The notes beneath the pieces were generated by a model. That model saw only the letters and a program-made list of their open reading frames with translations, made no database searches and had not been told where the DNA came from. A stretch of DNA of 59,639 nucleotides from Candidatus Sabulitectum sp. GTDB taxonomy: Bacteria > Fermentibacterota > Fermentibacteria > Fermentibacterales > JCC-6. The position numbers and the translations under genes are program-made. Shown piece by piece: positions 27,506 to 36,870 of the stretch; the first letter of the stretch is position 1, and each line of letters opens with the position of its first letter. The stretch lies in NCBI GenBank assembly GCA_023139045.1, contig JAGLOJ010000080.1, positions 1 through 59,639 of the forward strand, given 5' to 3'.

Positions 27506-27985
27506 ATGATAATACGAAAAGCAGAACCTTCAGATCTTGCAGAGATAGGCGATCTCTGGATTGAACTCATGGATTACCACAAAGAGCTTGATCCATTCTT
27601 TACCCGCTCTCTGCCGGGGGCAGAATTATTCAAAGAGCATTTGTCAAAGCAGCTTAATTCAGAACAGGCAGCAGTATTTGTTGCAGTTGATTCAGCAAAG
27701 GTGGCTGGCTACACAGTTGTTAGCATCTCGGAGTATCCGCCTGTTTTCCAGAAAAGCAGATACGGGATCATCTCTGACCTGGCAGTAACAAAAAACTGCA
27801 GAGGAAAAGGAACAGGGAAACTGCTTTTCAGGGAAACACAGCATTGGTTCGCTAAAAACAATATTGAAAGAATAGAACTCCGGGTAGCTGACGCCAACGA
27901 GAATGCATGTGGATTCTGGAAGAAAATGGGATTCACTTCATTCATCACAACAATGTACAGAGAAGAGAATCAGGATTCAAACTGA
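27506..27985 (+). CDS. GNAT family N-acetyltransferase
   Basis: 159 residues. It has the standard GNAT order: MIIRKAEPSDLAEI at the start, a strand with GYTVVSISEY, the acetyl-CoA motif A region (ISDLAVTKNCRGKGTGKLLF), ERIELRVADANENACGFWKKMGF near the end. The RGKGTGKL loop binds CoA pyrophosphate. The substrate is unknown. It is followed after 25 bases by a secreted-protein gene, possibly co-transcribed. Confidence 0.85.
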   Translation: MIIRKAEPSDLAEIGDLWIELMDYHKELDPFFTRSLPGAELFKEHLSKQLNSEQAAVFVAVDSAKVAGYTVVSISEYPPVFQKSRYGIISDLAVTKNCRGKGTGKLLFRETQHWFAKNNIERIELRVADANENACGFWKKMGFTSFITTMYREENQDSN

Positions 27986-28010
27986 AGTCGAGCTGATATG
28001 AAGGAAAAAA

Positions 28011-28577
28011 ATGAGACGGTTAGTACTTATTGCAGTGGCTTCCATATCATTCGCAGAGGTGATCTGGACAGATGATCTGGAAGATGGCAACATTGATGAC
28101 TGGACAATAACAGGATCAATGAACTGGGCATTGTATGACAACGAGTTCCAGGCTCACTCCGGCGACTTCAGCCTGGAGTATAACTATCTTGCACCATGGC
28201 CTCATGATACCCGGGCAGTCACTCCTGAATTTACTTTGCCTGCAGCGGATGAATTCCTCTTCACCTGGTGGTGGAGCGGCAGCTACAACTACTTCGTTCA
28301 GCAAGACAACGGAGACGCCTTTACAGAGATGAGAGACACAGGCAGTGGTGACTGGGTAGTGCTCTGGAGTGAACAAGATGCCGGTGTATACACTGGTTTT
28401 GAATGGTACGAGCAGACAGAGATACTTGACTCATCATGGTCCGGCAAAACCGTTAAATTCGCATTTCACATAATCGCAACCGATGCCCACTACTGGTACA
28501 TCGATGATACAATGTTAAGCTGCACTGCAAGTGCTCTGGAAAATGTTACCCGGGGCGGGATCAAAGCCTGTATATAG
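28011..28577 (+). CDS. Secreted beta-sandwich protein with a short WGxIK-like tail
   Basis: 188 residues. Residues 1-16 form a signal peptide. The mature part looks like a MAM/lectin-type jelly-roll module: DDLEDGNIDDWTITGS, HSGDFSLEYNY, FLFTWWWSGSYN, HYWYIDDTML. The end, ALENVTRGGIKACI, recalls an 'ALxxxTWGxIKxxF' tail seen on many secreted proteins of FCB-like candidate phyla and may be a sorting tail. That point is inference. The binding target is unknown. Confidence 0.6.
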   Translation: MRRLVLIAVASISFAEVIWTDDLEDGNIDDWTITGSMNWALYDNEFQAHSGDFSLEYNYLAPWPHDTRAVTPEFTLPAADEFLFTWWWSGSYNYFVQQDNGDAFTEMRDTGSGDWVVLWSEQDAGVYTGFEWYEQTEILDSSWSGKTVKFAFHIIATDAHYWYIDDTMLSCTASALENVTRGGIKACI

Positions 28578-28679
28578 AAGTATTCAAACAGGAGAAGAAA
28601 TACTCTGCTGTTAAATCCCTAAAATCGTACAGCACAGCCGTGTGAAACAACTAAGATGTTATGCATAACTACCCACAGT

Positions 28680-30899
28680 CTAAGAGTTATCTATGGAAAG
28701 CACCCACTCCACTGCGGCTTCAAGCAGTTCATCACGACCCGCCTGAAGACCGGGTATTGTTGGACTCATCGGGACATCAGGAATAATTCCAATCCTCTGG
28801 GTTTCACTGCTGTCAGGATTATAGACCCCAAGACCGGTGAATCTGCTGTGCATTCCTCCAGGAAGATAAAAGCTCACAACATTTCCATCAGCTCCAGCAG
28901 TGGCATGACCGAATACGCTGGTCTCAGGAGCAACTCTCCATGCCATTGCGTGGAACTCACCACTACTTTGTGTGCCCTCATCTACAATCAAAGCAATGCG
29001 GCCTGCATACGGGTCAGAATCACCCCCGCCTGCAAGAGTGGGCTCGTCCCAGTAGAAAGTACCAGGGTTACTGAAATCACATTTTGAAAAAATCACAAAG
29101 GGTGTTGGCTCGGGAACAATGTAGCTTGCTACTTCATAAATGGGGAAATCACAAGGATAGCTTCTTAAATCCAGAACCAGCCCGTTTATTTCACGGAATG
29201 CTTCTTTCATGCCGGGAATATCTGAACGCATCAGAGTTCCAAGATGAACATATCCAACGTTCTCATCCATGATTGAATATGAGGTTTCTCCTACTGCCGG
29301 AACTTCGCTGTAGCTTCTGTCTACTTCCTCCGCAGGAACCGTTGCCATTGACACATCCATTGTCTGATCACCTCTGGATATCTCAAGCTGAACTGAATCC
29401 AAATCTACGCGAAGCAGATAACGTCCCATTATATGAAACATGGATTGTTCGTTAGAGCCGCTGGAATATGGCCTCAGCCTTTCAACAATATCAGAAAGAA
29501 GTTCTCCGTCGCAGGAGAGAACAACATCACCAACACGAACAGATGATTCCTCACCGGAGGAATGAGTGAAGCCGTCCACAACCCAATTTTCATCAATCCA
29601 GCATAAGTGAAGAGGTACAGAGTACTCTCCCAGGAATTCCGTAAGGGTTTCCGATTCGGTGAAAAGTCTTGCATGTGAATCTCCAACAGAAACAATAAGT
29701 CGCTGCAGTGCTTGCTGATATTCAAGAGGGCTGTCTGCAGCAATGAAATATGGAAGACTGATTCTGATCTGATCAGACCAGCTGTTGTTTGTTGCATACC
29801 TGTAGGGGAAATAGTACTCTACCATCCCCCAGTGCCGGTACAGTGCAAGAATACGGAAACCTGCGTCAGGCATGGTCAAATCCTCATAGCTGTTTTCGAA
29901 AAAGAAAGGATAGGGAGTGGATCGCACATAGAAACTGGGCTCCTGATACCTGCCTGCATATACGCTCTCCAGCTTTTCAGTAAGAATAGCACCCAGCACT
30001 GAGCTATCAATCCAGGACAGATCGGTGGATAAACGAACCTGACTCTCTTCGATATCAGTGTATTCACAAGGAACAACCAGAGGAAGATTATCAAACAATC
30101 CCAGCAGCGCCTGTTCCCGTTCCCGGGAAGTTGAAGCCTGCAGAACACCTGGCATCACTCTAAACAACTGATAGTCCCAGTTTACTCCTCCATTGCAGAT
30201 GTATGGATGATGGTATTTTAAAAATGCCCAGATCTTACCAAGTTGCACAAGAGACTCTGTCTGGAAAGAATCCACCTCGTTTATCACAATACCTGAACCA
30301 GCATCAAACTCATGATCAGTAAGCGCACCGAATTCAGGAAGGAGGGGAGTTTCACCAACGGGATTCCCATCGATTGCTATCTCAAGGTCATCGATCCAGA
30401 TGCTGCCCGGACCCATAATGTAAACACCAAAAGAGAGAGAATCGGCAAAATTGCCGCTTTCCACCGTTATCTCAAAATGAGTCCAATCCGAGTCTCCAGT
30501 TGAATCCTCAATAGCAACATAATTGTGATCAATATACTCCCCAGCGGAACCGAATAAGCGCATGAAGAATCCTGAGGAACTCTCATCACCCAACAAGGAT
30601 TTTCTAAAAAAACCAGAAAAAACTATTTCATCTCCCTGATAGGAAAAGGGAATCTTTTGTGAGAGGAGGCCTGCATACCCCCCTGGTTCAACAAAATCAA
30701 GTCTGCCGGATCTGGAACCGCTCAGAGAAACTATAGAATCACAAACAAACTGATAGCCGTCTTCAATACAATCCCAGTTGAACAAAAGGGAATCTGTGCA
30801 CTCTGTCTCAAAATCCATGTTGCCGGGCAAAGCGGAAGCAGCATCTGCTCCAGTGTTATTTACCACGAGCAATTCCATAAGCAGAAGAAATAATGCCAT
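28680..30899 (-). CDS. Secreted S41 family (C-terminal processing-like) peptidase
   Basis: About 739 residues from the ATG at 30899, which follows AAAGGGG. The longer open frame upstream runs into the insertion-sequence end and is ignored. It has a signal peptide (1-22), an N-terminal beta-sandwich (about 30-180, ending IWIDDLEIAIDG), a helical region and a PDZ-like segment (VRVGDVVLSCDGELLSDI). The S41 catalytic domain carries LIVDEGTQSSGEFHAMAWR with the nucleophile Ser in SSGE, then GADGNVV and a C-terminal GIIPDV. It probably degrades proteins outside the cytoplasm. Its 5' flank has been interrupted by the ISKra4-type element. Confidence 0.8.
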   Translation of the reverse strand: MALFLLLMELLVVNNTGADAASALPGNMDFETECTDSLLFNWDCIEDGYQFVCDSIVSLSGSRSGRLDFVEPGGYAGLLSQKIPFSYQGDEIVFSGFFRKSLLGDESSSGFFMRLFGSAGEYIDHNYVAIEDSTGDSDWTHFEITVESGNFADSLSFGVYIMGPGSIWIDDLEIAIDGNPVGETPLLPEFGALTDHEFDAGSGIVINEVDSFQTESLVQLGKIWAFLKYHHPYICNGGVNWDYQLFRVMPGVLQASTSREREQALLGLFDNLPLVVPCEYTDIEESQVRLSTDLSWIDSSVLGAILTEKLESVYAGRYQEPSFYVRSTPYPFFFENSYEDLTMPDAGFRILALYRHWGMVEYYFPYRYATNNSWSDQIRISLPYFIAADSPLEYQQALQRLIVSVGDSHARLFTESETLTEFLGEYSVPLHLCWIDENWVVDGFTHSSGEESSVRVGDVVLSCDGELLSDIVERLRPYSSGSNEQSMFHIMGRYLLRVDLDSVQLEISRGDQTMDVSMATVPAEEVDRSYSEVPAVGETSYSIMDENVGYVHLGTLMRSDIPGMKEAFREINGLVLDLRSYPCDFPIYEVASYIVPEPTPFVIFSKCDFSNPGTFYWDEPTLAGGGDSDPYAGRIALIVDEGTQSSGEFHAMAWRVAPETSVFGHATAGADGNVVSFYLPGGMHSRFTGLGVYNPDSSETQRIGIIPDVPMSPTIPGLQAGRDELLEAAVEWVLSIDNS

Positions 30900-30963
30900 G
30901 ATATCCCCTTTATTAAAGTTAGAGAAGGAGAAGGGTGCAGTTGAAAAATGTGGGTGATACCTC

Positions 30964-31881
30964 CTACGATGCCAGCCTGGCCGTTTCAGTTCGATTCCTG
31001 TATTCCCAAAACTTGTCGTAAGTGTTTCCAAGTATAGCACATCTGATGTTTAGAATATTCTGAGCACCCTTTACCTGCCAAAACATTCCTGATTGTTTTG
31101 TTCGTTTTCCCACTACTGTTTTACATCCGGCTTCTATTACACCGGATCCAATGAAATAGCCTTCTTTTTTGAAAGCGCCGTACATCATTCGTTTGCAATT
31201 AGTCTCAAGATATTTTATCTCTCGCTCTCCAACCTTCCGGCGGTGTCCCTTACAGCAAATTTTCTTTCTTGCATCTTTTACGATATCAAGTACTCTATTG
31301 TCATCCAACCACTTTGACCATTTCTCAAATAGATTTCTGCTTCTGTACTCATTAGATCGAATTATCCTCGACAGTTTTGTCAGATGTTCTTTAGCGTGAA
31401 AATAGTCCAGAATTTGTACCGCCTCTGGAAAGTGAAAGTCCGCATTATTCCAAATCCATTTTGCACCATCACCTAAAACTACCTTCTTCAGGGCTTCATC
31501 AATACCACGCAACTTTGCTTCATTTGAAAGAATTGGTGTAAATTCAGCTACCGGGTTGAAGCTGGCAACATAGGTCGTGGACTCTGGATCCCGCAGGGGA
31601 TTACCATCTTTGTCAAAGCAGGATGAGGTAAAGACACACCCAAGCTTTAACTCCTGCGTTGCGGAAGAACCATCAGGTTGTTTTCCTTTTCGACCCTGGG
31701 TTTCTTCCTTGCGCATGGGCACACCGGTCCCATCATAAGAAACATACATTGTTGGTACTTCCTTGTTTCGAGACTCCTCCCGTATAGAAGACCACTCAGC
31801 GATCTCTAAACCAATTCCCTGTGCTACAGCACGTATTTGTGAAGCTGGTACCTTGGCTCCAGCATGAAGACTCAGTTTTTT
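30964..31881 (-). pseudogene. ISKra4 family transposase, N-terminally truncated
   Basis: The frame is open from just after the TGA at 31882. It reads KKLSLHAGAKVPASQIRAVA, then VPTMYVSYDGTGVPM with a catalytic Asp (first methionine at 31749), LDYFHAKEHLTKLS and YFIGSGVIEAGCKTVVGKRTK with the Glu and tail motifs of ISKra4 transposases. The usual N-terminal 130-150 residues, with zinc-binding Cys pairs, are absent and no start codon precedes the homologous part. An internal deletion joined the end of the DUF6788 gene to the middle of the transposase. Inactive in its present form. Confidence 0.75.
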
Positions 31882-32184
31882 TCACGCTTTACCTGATTCT
31901 TTTGTCATCTCAACTGTTATTGCTACAAACTCATCTGCAAGTTCCAGAAAACGGTGGTATCCGTCAACGGCCTTTTTGAGCTGTTCTGCTTCCTCGGCAG
32001 GTACTCTGCGAGTAACATTCCGACCGTTCTCCCAGCGCTGATATTTGTAGTAGGGACCAAGTTGAACTTTTTCACCATTCTTCTTTATTGTTTCACGGTA
32101 TTCAGCATTCATAGATCCCTTAGCCATGGAATCTATCTGTGCCATTTGCTTGAGTATCTGTTTTCTTTTCTCTTGATAATTCAT
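31882..32184 (-). CDS. DUF6788-type accessory protein of the insertion sequence
   Basis: About 100 residues. MNYQEKRKQILKQMAQIDSM, YYKYQRWENGRNVTRRVPAEE and KKAVDGYHRFLELADEFV match the small helical protein (DUF6788-like) that commonly precedes ISKra4 and related transposases. The ATG follows a run of AGGAGT. Its last residues (ESGKA) and the TGA are at the deletion joint, so the native C-terminus may be lost. Confidence 0.65.
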   Translation of the reverse strand: MNYQEKRKQILKQMAQIDSMAKGSMNAEYRETIKKNGEKVQLGPYYKYQRWENGRNVTRRVPAEEAEQLKKAVDGYHRFLELADEFVAITVEMTKESGKA

Positions 32185-32275
32185 TTATTACTCCTTTATT
32201 TTAGCATATGACTAGATCCTAGTCAACCTGCAAAAAAAAGAGCAAAGTCACGCCACTAAGCTCAATTGCCTGACT

Positions 32276-32737
32276 TTGGAGCTACCCACATTTTTCAACT
32301 GCACCCTACTCCTTTCTCCAGCATGTCTTATGGACAGTCCGCTTGATCATCAGTACGAATACAGAAACGAGCAATTGGAAAAAGTTGTAACTGGAGAGAT
32401 CGAACAGATTTTCTATCACGGCTATGTGAAAAGCTTAAACTACATCCTCAATCCACGAGTGTATTCGGATGATGGCTTCTACCTTGTTGAATCCCCCGAG
32501 ATGCTGGATTCAATCTTTGGAGAAGTTAACTATCCTGGAATAGACACTCTGTTCCCTGAAGACGGAGTGCTTCTGATACTGGACTATCATCTGGTTTTTG
32601 GTGATGAGCTCACAGGAAATGTCTTTTTCTTCAGTGACAGCACGCTCAGGGTTGATCTTACTATCAGGGAATGGGACGGTTTTTACGATCCTGGAGTCTG
32701 GAATTTCATTTTTCCCATCGGGATTACTATGAAATGA
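32276..32737 (+). CDS. Predicted exported protein, 5' end replaced by the insertion-sequence repeat
   Basis: 153 residues as open frame, but its first 10-13 codons lie within the inverted repeat at 32284-32314. The original start was therefore probably removed. Residues from about 11 (LLLSPACLMD) look like the end of a lipoprotein signal with Cys in a SPAC lipobox. The rest is an alpha/beta protein with no family I recognise (DGVLLILDYHLVFGDEL, WDGFYDPGVWNF). Whether it is still exported is unclear. Confidence 0.45.
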   Translation: MELPTFFNCTLLLSPACLMDSPLDHQYEYRNEQLEKVVTGEIEQIFYHGYVKSLNYILNPRVYSDDGFYLVESPEMLDSIFGEVNYPGIDTLFPEDGVLLILDYHLVFGDELTGNVFFFSDSTLRVDLTIREWDGFYDPGVWNFIFPIGITMK

Positions 32738-32787
32738 AATAACAGGAATTGCCGTTGAACACATGATGTTGAACAGAAATCCATTCT

Positions 32788-33558
32788 TTAGTTTGATGAA
32801 ATATGATCCAGAACCATCTGTGCAAGTGTGTAGCCGAAGATGCCGGGCATTGTAATCAGGCTTGGAAGGGTGTTTCTTATTCTGCCTCGCCTGTCCAGCC
32901 TTGGTTCAGTGGCATCCGGGGGAAGTGGTTTTACTGCCTGCTCTGTAGACCAGACACAGGAGATACCGGTGGTGACACCCCGTCTTTTCAAAAACTTCCT
33001 AACCATTCTTGCAAGGGGACAGTTGGTAGTTTCACTGATATCCCCTGTTTCGATCCTGGACGGATCTTGTTTGCCCGCAGCACCCATGCTGCTGAAAACT
33101 GAAATCCCGTTTCCCACACAGTACTGCAGTAGTTGAGTTTTGGGATTAACGCTGTCGATAGCATCTACAACCAGGTTCGAGTTTTTCAGGAAATCCGGAG
33201 CTTCCAGAGTGTCCTGGGTTATAAAAAGTTTTACAGGAATACATTCAGTGTCAGGACACAGGGAGGTTAGAGCGTGGGATAGGGCTTCAGTTTTAGGCTT
33301 ATTAATCCATTCTTCTCCCACTATGACATTTTTGTTGAGGCTGGACCCGGTGATACTGTCGAAATCAACGAGCACAAGACTTCCGACACCGGAACGGGCC
33401 AGGGCTGAGGCACAGTGGCTTCCAACACCGCCAAGACCGGCAATGAGAACTCTTGTATTCCGGATCTTCTCAAAGCCATGCTTTCCGTAGAAATTCACCA
33501 CTCTCTTGAATCTCTCCTTCAAATGCAATCTCCAAAGAGTGTCACCGAGTTTTCCCAT
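32788..33558 (-). CDS. tcdA: tRNA threonylcarbamoyladenosine dehydratase (TcdA/CsdL)
   Basis: 256 residues. An E1-like fold: RVLIAGLGGVGSHCASALARSG nucleotide-binding loop, VLVDFDSITGSSLNKN with the conserved Asp/Arg-Gln region, VDAIDSVNPKTQLL. NCPLARMVRKFLKRRGV and the ISCVWSTEQ strand are typical of TcdA. It converts t6A37 in tRNA to the cyclic form with ATP. The N-terminus overlaps the end of tatD by 40 bases. Internal TTG/GTG starts near 33501-33528, behind AAGGAGAG, are alternatives, but WRLHLKERFKRV aligns with the E. coli N-terminus and supports the long form. Confidence 0.85.
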   Translation of the reverse strand: MGKLGDTLWRLHLKERFKRVVNFYGKHGFEKIRNTRVLIAGLGGVGSHCASALARSGVGSLVLVDFDSITGSSLNKNVIVGEEWINKPKTEALSHALTSLCPDTECIPVKLFITQDTLEAPDFLKNSNLVVDAIDSVNPKTQLLQYCVGNGISVFSSMGAAGKQDPSRIETGDISETTNCPLARMVRKFLKRRGVTTGISCVWSTEQAVKPLPPDATEPRLDRRGRIRNTLPSLITMPGIFGYTLAQMVLDHISSN

Positions 33559-34274
33559 GCTGTGGCTTTTGTCTCTTCCAGATTCTCTCCCCTGATTTGA
33601 GCCATGGCATGTGCGACTTCCGCAACATGCCTGGGTTCCGATTTGCCGGAGGGAACTCCTGACAGACCGATTGAAGGAGAGTCAGTCTCAAGAACAAAGC
33701 GATCAGCTGGAACCTGTCTGGCACTTTCACAGGCTTTTTTTGCCCCTTGCCTTGTAATTGCCCCACCAAAAGAGATATACAGGCCAGCTTGAAGGAATCT
33801 GTTCATGAGCTGAGAATCCCGGGACCAGGCATGGACAACCCCGCGAACCGGGTGTTTCTTGAGCAGTTCGAGCATTTCCTCAAAAGCGTTCCGGCAGTGA
33901 AGAATAACAGGCAGATTCAATGTTGAAGCAAGTTCCAGCTGCTTCTGAAAAACCGTGAATTGTTTCTGTCTGGGAACTTCTGTCTTCCAATCCAGACCTA
34001 TCTCGCCAATCGCGGAAGCAGCTGATGTTACGAGTTTCTCTCGGAGTACTTCCACCTCCACTCCATCTGCAGCCCACCAGGGATGAACACCCAGAGCACA
34101 GCCTATCCCGGGAAGAAGGGAAAGTTCGATGCATGCATCCCAGCTATCCATGGACACAGACGGAACCAGCAGTCTTTCGACTCTCGCATCGAAAGCCCTC
34201 TCCAGAACTCCGCTTGTATCCCGTTTCAAAGGCTCCATGAACATGTGACAGTGCGTATCGAATAAACCCGACAT
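33519..34274 (-). CDS. tatD: TatD family metal-dependent deoxyribonuclease
   Basis: About 251 residues from the ATG at 34274. The TIM-barrel amidohydrolase motifs are FDTHCHMF (HxH), a conserved Glu in AIGEIGLDW, VILHCRNAFEEM, VHAWSRD and LETDSPSI near the end. The TatD family acts as Mg-dependent 3'-5' DNase/RNase. It follows the yitT-like gene with 3 bases between its start and the YitT stop, and precedes tcdA with overlap. This gives a three-gene transcript. Confidence 0.88.
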   Translation of the reverse strand: MSGLFDTHCHMFMEPLKRDTSGVLERAFDARVERLLVPSVSMDSWDACIELSLLPGIGCALGVHPWWAADGVEVEVLREKLVTSAASAIGEIGLDWKTEVPRQKQFTVFQKQLELASTLNLPVILHCRNAFEEMLELLKKHPVRGVVHAWSRDSQLMNRFLQAGLYISFGGAITRQGAKKACESARQVPADRFVLETDSPSIGLSGVPSGKSEPRHVAEVAHAMAQIRGENLEETKATAWENSVTLFGDCI

Positions 34275-34276
34275 AA

Positions 34277-35221
34277 TCAAAAGGAAAGAGTTCTCTTCTT
34301 GAAGCCATATCCCATAACATCGTAAGCATCATGAAGAACTATGAAGGCATCGGGATCAATTTGTTTTACCAGCCGGTGAAGCACCATTACCTGCCTTCTG
34401 TGAACGCAGACATAGATCACGTCCAGCGGTTTCCTTTCATAGCCACCTTCTGCTTTCAGGAATGTAACTCCCCTGTTCAATGTCTTGAAAATAGCGTCTC
34501 TGACCTCATCCGGTTTACTGGTAATAACCATGCAGGCTTTCACATAGGGCATGCCCTCTGCAGCCAGGTCGGTCATCTTTGTGGTGAGGAAAAGGTTCAG
34601 ATAAGCCCAGATGATCAGTTTCGGATCTCTAAAGACAACTCCCACCAGAACAATAATAAGGCTTTCCACCATCCAGTAACCGGTACTTATACTGACACCG
34701 GTGTACTTTTTGAGTATTGCCACTGGAATATCAGTTCCACCGGTGGAACCTCTGAACTTGAAGATAAAGCCCAGTCCAATGCCTAAAAGGGTTGAACCCG
34801 TAATGGAAGCCAGAAGAACGTCCATCTCAGAAGAACCACTGAGAAATACTGCGAATCTTGGAATCTCTCCTGCAGCTGCAATATTGTAAATGTGTTTTGC
34901 CCCACCTGGAATCCAATTGAGATGGGTTGGATCGAAAAACCAGCACATGAAGTTTGAAAGGATCATCCCTACAAAACTGCGGATGCCGAACTGTTTCCCT
35001 ACAAAAATGTATCCCAAAACAAAGAGAGGAATATTGAAGCCGAACATCCAGAGGCTTTCTGATATTCCAGTCAGGTGGGTAAGAATCTGGGCAAGGCCAC
35101 CCACCCCACCGGGAGATATTCTGAAAGGAAAAAGAAACCACGAGTAGGCCACACCAAACAAGACGGACCCTGCTAATATTCCCAGATAATCTCTGGCTTG
35201 ACAACCGGTTTTAATCCTCAT
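34277..35221 (-). CDS. YitT family membrane protein (DUF161/DUF2179)
   Basis: 314 residues. Five to six membrane helices (from GILAGSVLFGVAYSWFLFPF to about 205) carry the family motif ISPGGVGGLAQIL and a GSTGGTDIP loop. They are followed by a cytosolic DUF2179 domain (about 225-305, ITSKPDEVRDAIFKTLNRGVT and VYVCVHRRQVMVL). Transport substrate unknown. Start at ATG 35221. First gene of the yitT-tatD-tcdA run. Confidence 0.85.
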   Translation of the reverse strand: MRIKTGCQARDYLGILAGSVLFGVAYSWFLFPFRISPGGVGGLAQILTHLTGISESLWMFGFNIPLFVLGYIFVGKQFGIRSFVGMILSNFMCWFFDPTHLNWIPGGAKHIYNIAAAGEIPRFAVFLSGSSEMDVLLASITGSTLLGIGLGFIFKFRGSTGGTDIPVAILKKYTGVSISTGYWMVESLIIVLVGVVFRDPKLIIWAYLNLFLTTKMTDLAAEGMPYVKACMVITSKPDEVRDAIFKTLNRGVTFLKAEGGYERKPLDVIYVCVHRRQVMVLHRLVKQIDPDAFIVLHDAYDVMGYGFKKRTLSF

Positions 35222-35331
35222 TTCCTACCCTCCACCGGGCACAGAAATGTGATAGACCCGGTACTTAATCCGCACTGTTAACGCTACTCTTATTGGGTAT
35301 GTTTACGCTACTGTATAGAAGGCTTCCAGAG

Positions 35332-36870
35332 CTATTCCCACTCAATTGTTCCCGGGGGCTTTGAACTGATATCGTAAACAATTCTGCTCACTCCGTTAAC
35401 CCTATTAACAATCCTGCTGGATACCGCTGCCATGTGACGGGGGGCCATTCTGTACCAGTCTGCAGTCATCCCATCTGTGCTTGTCACAGCACGAAGAGCC
35501 ACAACCCTGTCATAGGTTCTTTCGTCTCCCATTACACCCACAGTTCTGATTGGGAGAAGAACGCTGAAGGCCTGCCATATCTCGTCGTACAGATTCTCCT
35601 CACGAAGGTAGTCGATGAATACCCGGTCAACCTTCTGGAGCAGATCACGATCCTCACGGGTAATGGGTCCAAGAATTCTTACAGCAAGGCCGGGACCGGG
35701 GAAAGGATGCCTGGAAACCATCCGATTGGAAAGTCCCAGTTCGCGTCCCAGCTCTCTTACCTCATCCTTGAAAAGCTCTCTCAGAGGTTCAAGAAGACTG
35801 AGATTCATTCTGTCAGGAAGACCGCCAACATTGTGGTGACTTTTAATGGTGGCACTGGGTCCTTTGAAGCTCACACTCTCAATAACATCAGGATACAGTG
35901 TTCCCTGAGCGAGATGCGTTACTCCGGGAATGGAATTTGCCGCTTCTTCAAACAGTTCGATGAAAACCCTTCCTATGATCTTCCTCTTCTTTTCAGGGTC
36001 AGACACTCCGGCGAGTTCGCTCAAAAACCGATCTTCTCCTTCTACAGTGATAAGATCCATAGCGAAATGCTCTCTGAAGGTTCTCTCAACCTCTTCACGC
36101 TCACCTTCACGGAGAAGACCGTTATCAACGAATATGGGTACAAATCTGTCGGGAACCGCACTGTGAAGCAGCGCAGCTACTACTGATGAATCCACTCCAC
36201 CGGAGAGGCCCAGTATGACCTTCCCGGTTTCACCGAGTTCCTCACGGATGAATTGTTTTGCCTGAGCAGAAAAGTATTTCATATCCCAGTTGGCTTTAAG
36301 GCAGGCAATATCGAATAAGAAATGCTCAAGAAGATCAGATCCGAATACAGTATGATTCACTTCCGGATGAAATTGAACCCCATACCGCCTCAACTCTGTA
36401 TTCTCCATTGCAGCAATCGGAAGAAGATCCGTAGAAGCCACAACTGTGTAACCGGAAGGAACCTCTGTGACCCTGTCACCGTGGCTCATCCAAGCCTGCT
36501 GATCGGACTCAATACCTTTGAAAAGATGGCTTTCCTCTGTTTTTAAAAGAGCCGGACCATATTCCCGATGATGACCACCCTCAACTTTTCCACCTGTATG
36601 ATATGCAATCAGCTGCATACCATAGCAGATTCCAAGAACGGGAAGTGATGTGCTGAACACCTCTTCCGGTGGCATGGGGCTATTATCTCCGTAAACACTG
36701 TAAGGGCTTCCTGCGAGAATTATTGCCCCCGGGGCAATTCTTTCAACCTCGGGCCAGGAACAGTTTCCGGGAAGCAGTTCACAATACACACCAAGCTCTC
36801 TTATTCTGCGGGCAATAAGTTGAGTGTATTGGCTGCCGAAATCAAGAATTGCCACTCCACCCTTTATCAT
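35332..36870 (-). CDS. guaA: GMP synthase (glutamine-hydrolysing)
   Basis: 512 residues, the usual length. The class I glutamine amidotransferase domain (about 1-195) has LGICYGMQL with the catalytic Cys and VQFHPEVNHT. The ATP pyrophosphatase domain has the P-loop LGLSGGVDSSVVAALL (about 220-235), and the dimerisation domain ends SKPPGTIEWE as in the family. It makes GMP from XMP. It overlaps purF by 4 bases (36867-36870), so the two are translationally coupled, downstream of pyrG and purF. Confidence 0.96.
   Translation of the reverse strand: MIKGGVAILDFGSQYTQLIARRIRELGVYCELLPGNCSWPEVERIAPGAIILAGSPYSVYGDNSPMPPEEVFSTSLPVLGICYGMQLIAYHTGGKVEGGHHREYGPALLKTEESHLFKGIESDQQAWMSHGDRVTEVPSGYTVVASTDLLPIAAMENTELRRYGVQFHPEVNHTVFGSDLLEHFLFDIACLKANWDMKYFSAQAKQFIREELGETGKVILGLSGGVDSSVVAALLHSAVPDRFVPIFVDNGLLREGEREEVERTFREHFAMDLITVEGEDRFLSELAGVSDPEKKRKIIGRVFIELFEEAANSIPGVTHLAQGTLYPDVIESVSFKGPSATIKSHHNVGGLPDRMNLSLLEPLRELFKDEVRELGRELGLSNRMVSRHPFPGPGLAVRILGPITREDRDLLQKVDRVFIDYLREENLYDEIWQAFSVLLPIRTVGVMGDERTYDRVVALRAVTSTDGMTADWYRMAPRHMAAVSSRIVNRVNGVSRIVYDISSKPPGTIEWE

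Larger units (their letters stand above)
30925..32314. mobile_element. ISKra4-type insertion sequence with 31-bp inverted repeats, transposase defective
   Basis: The ends are inverted repeats 30925-30955 and 32284-32314. They include a perfect 24-bp core (AGGGTGCAGTTGAAAAATGT plus GGGT) and 6 further matching bases outside one mismatch. Inside are a DUF6788-type small gene and the transposase C-terminal part, both on the minus strand. The element is about 1390 bp, shorter than expected because the N-terminal part of the transposase is missing. No target duplication could be recognised with confidence. Confidence 0.8.

Noticed and set aside
30900-31040. Upstream extension of the S41 peptidase frame to 31040
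   Set aside because: The extra residues are encoded by the insertion-sequence end. A proper ribosome binding site, start and signal peptide lie at 30899.
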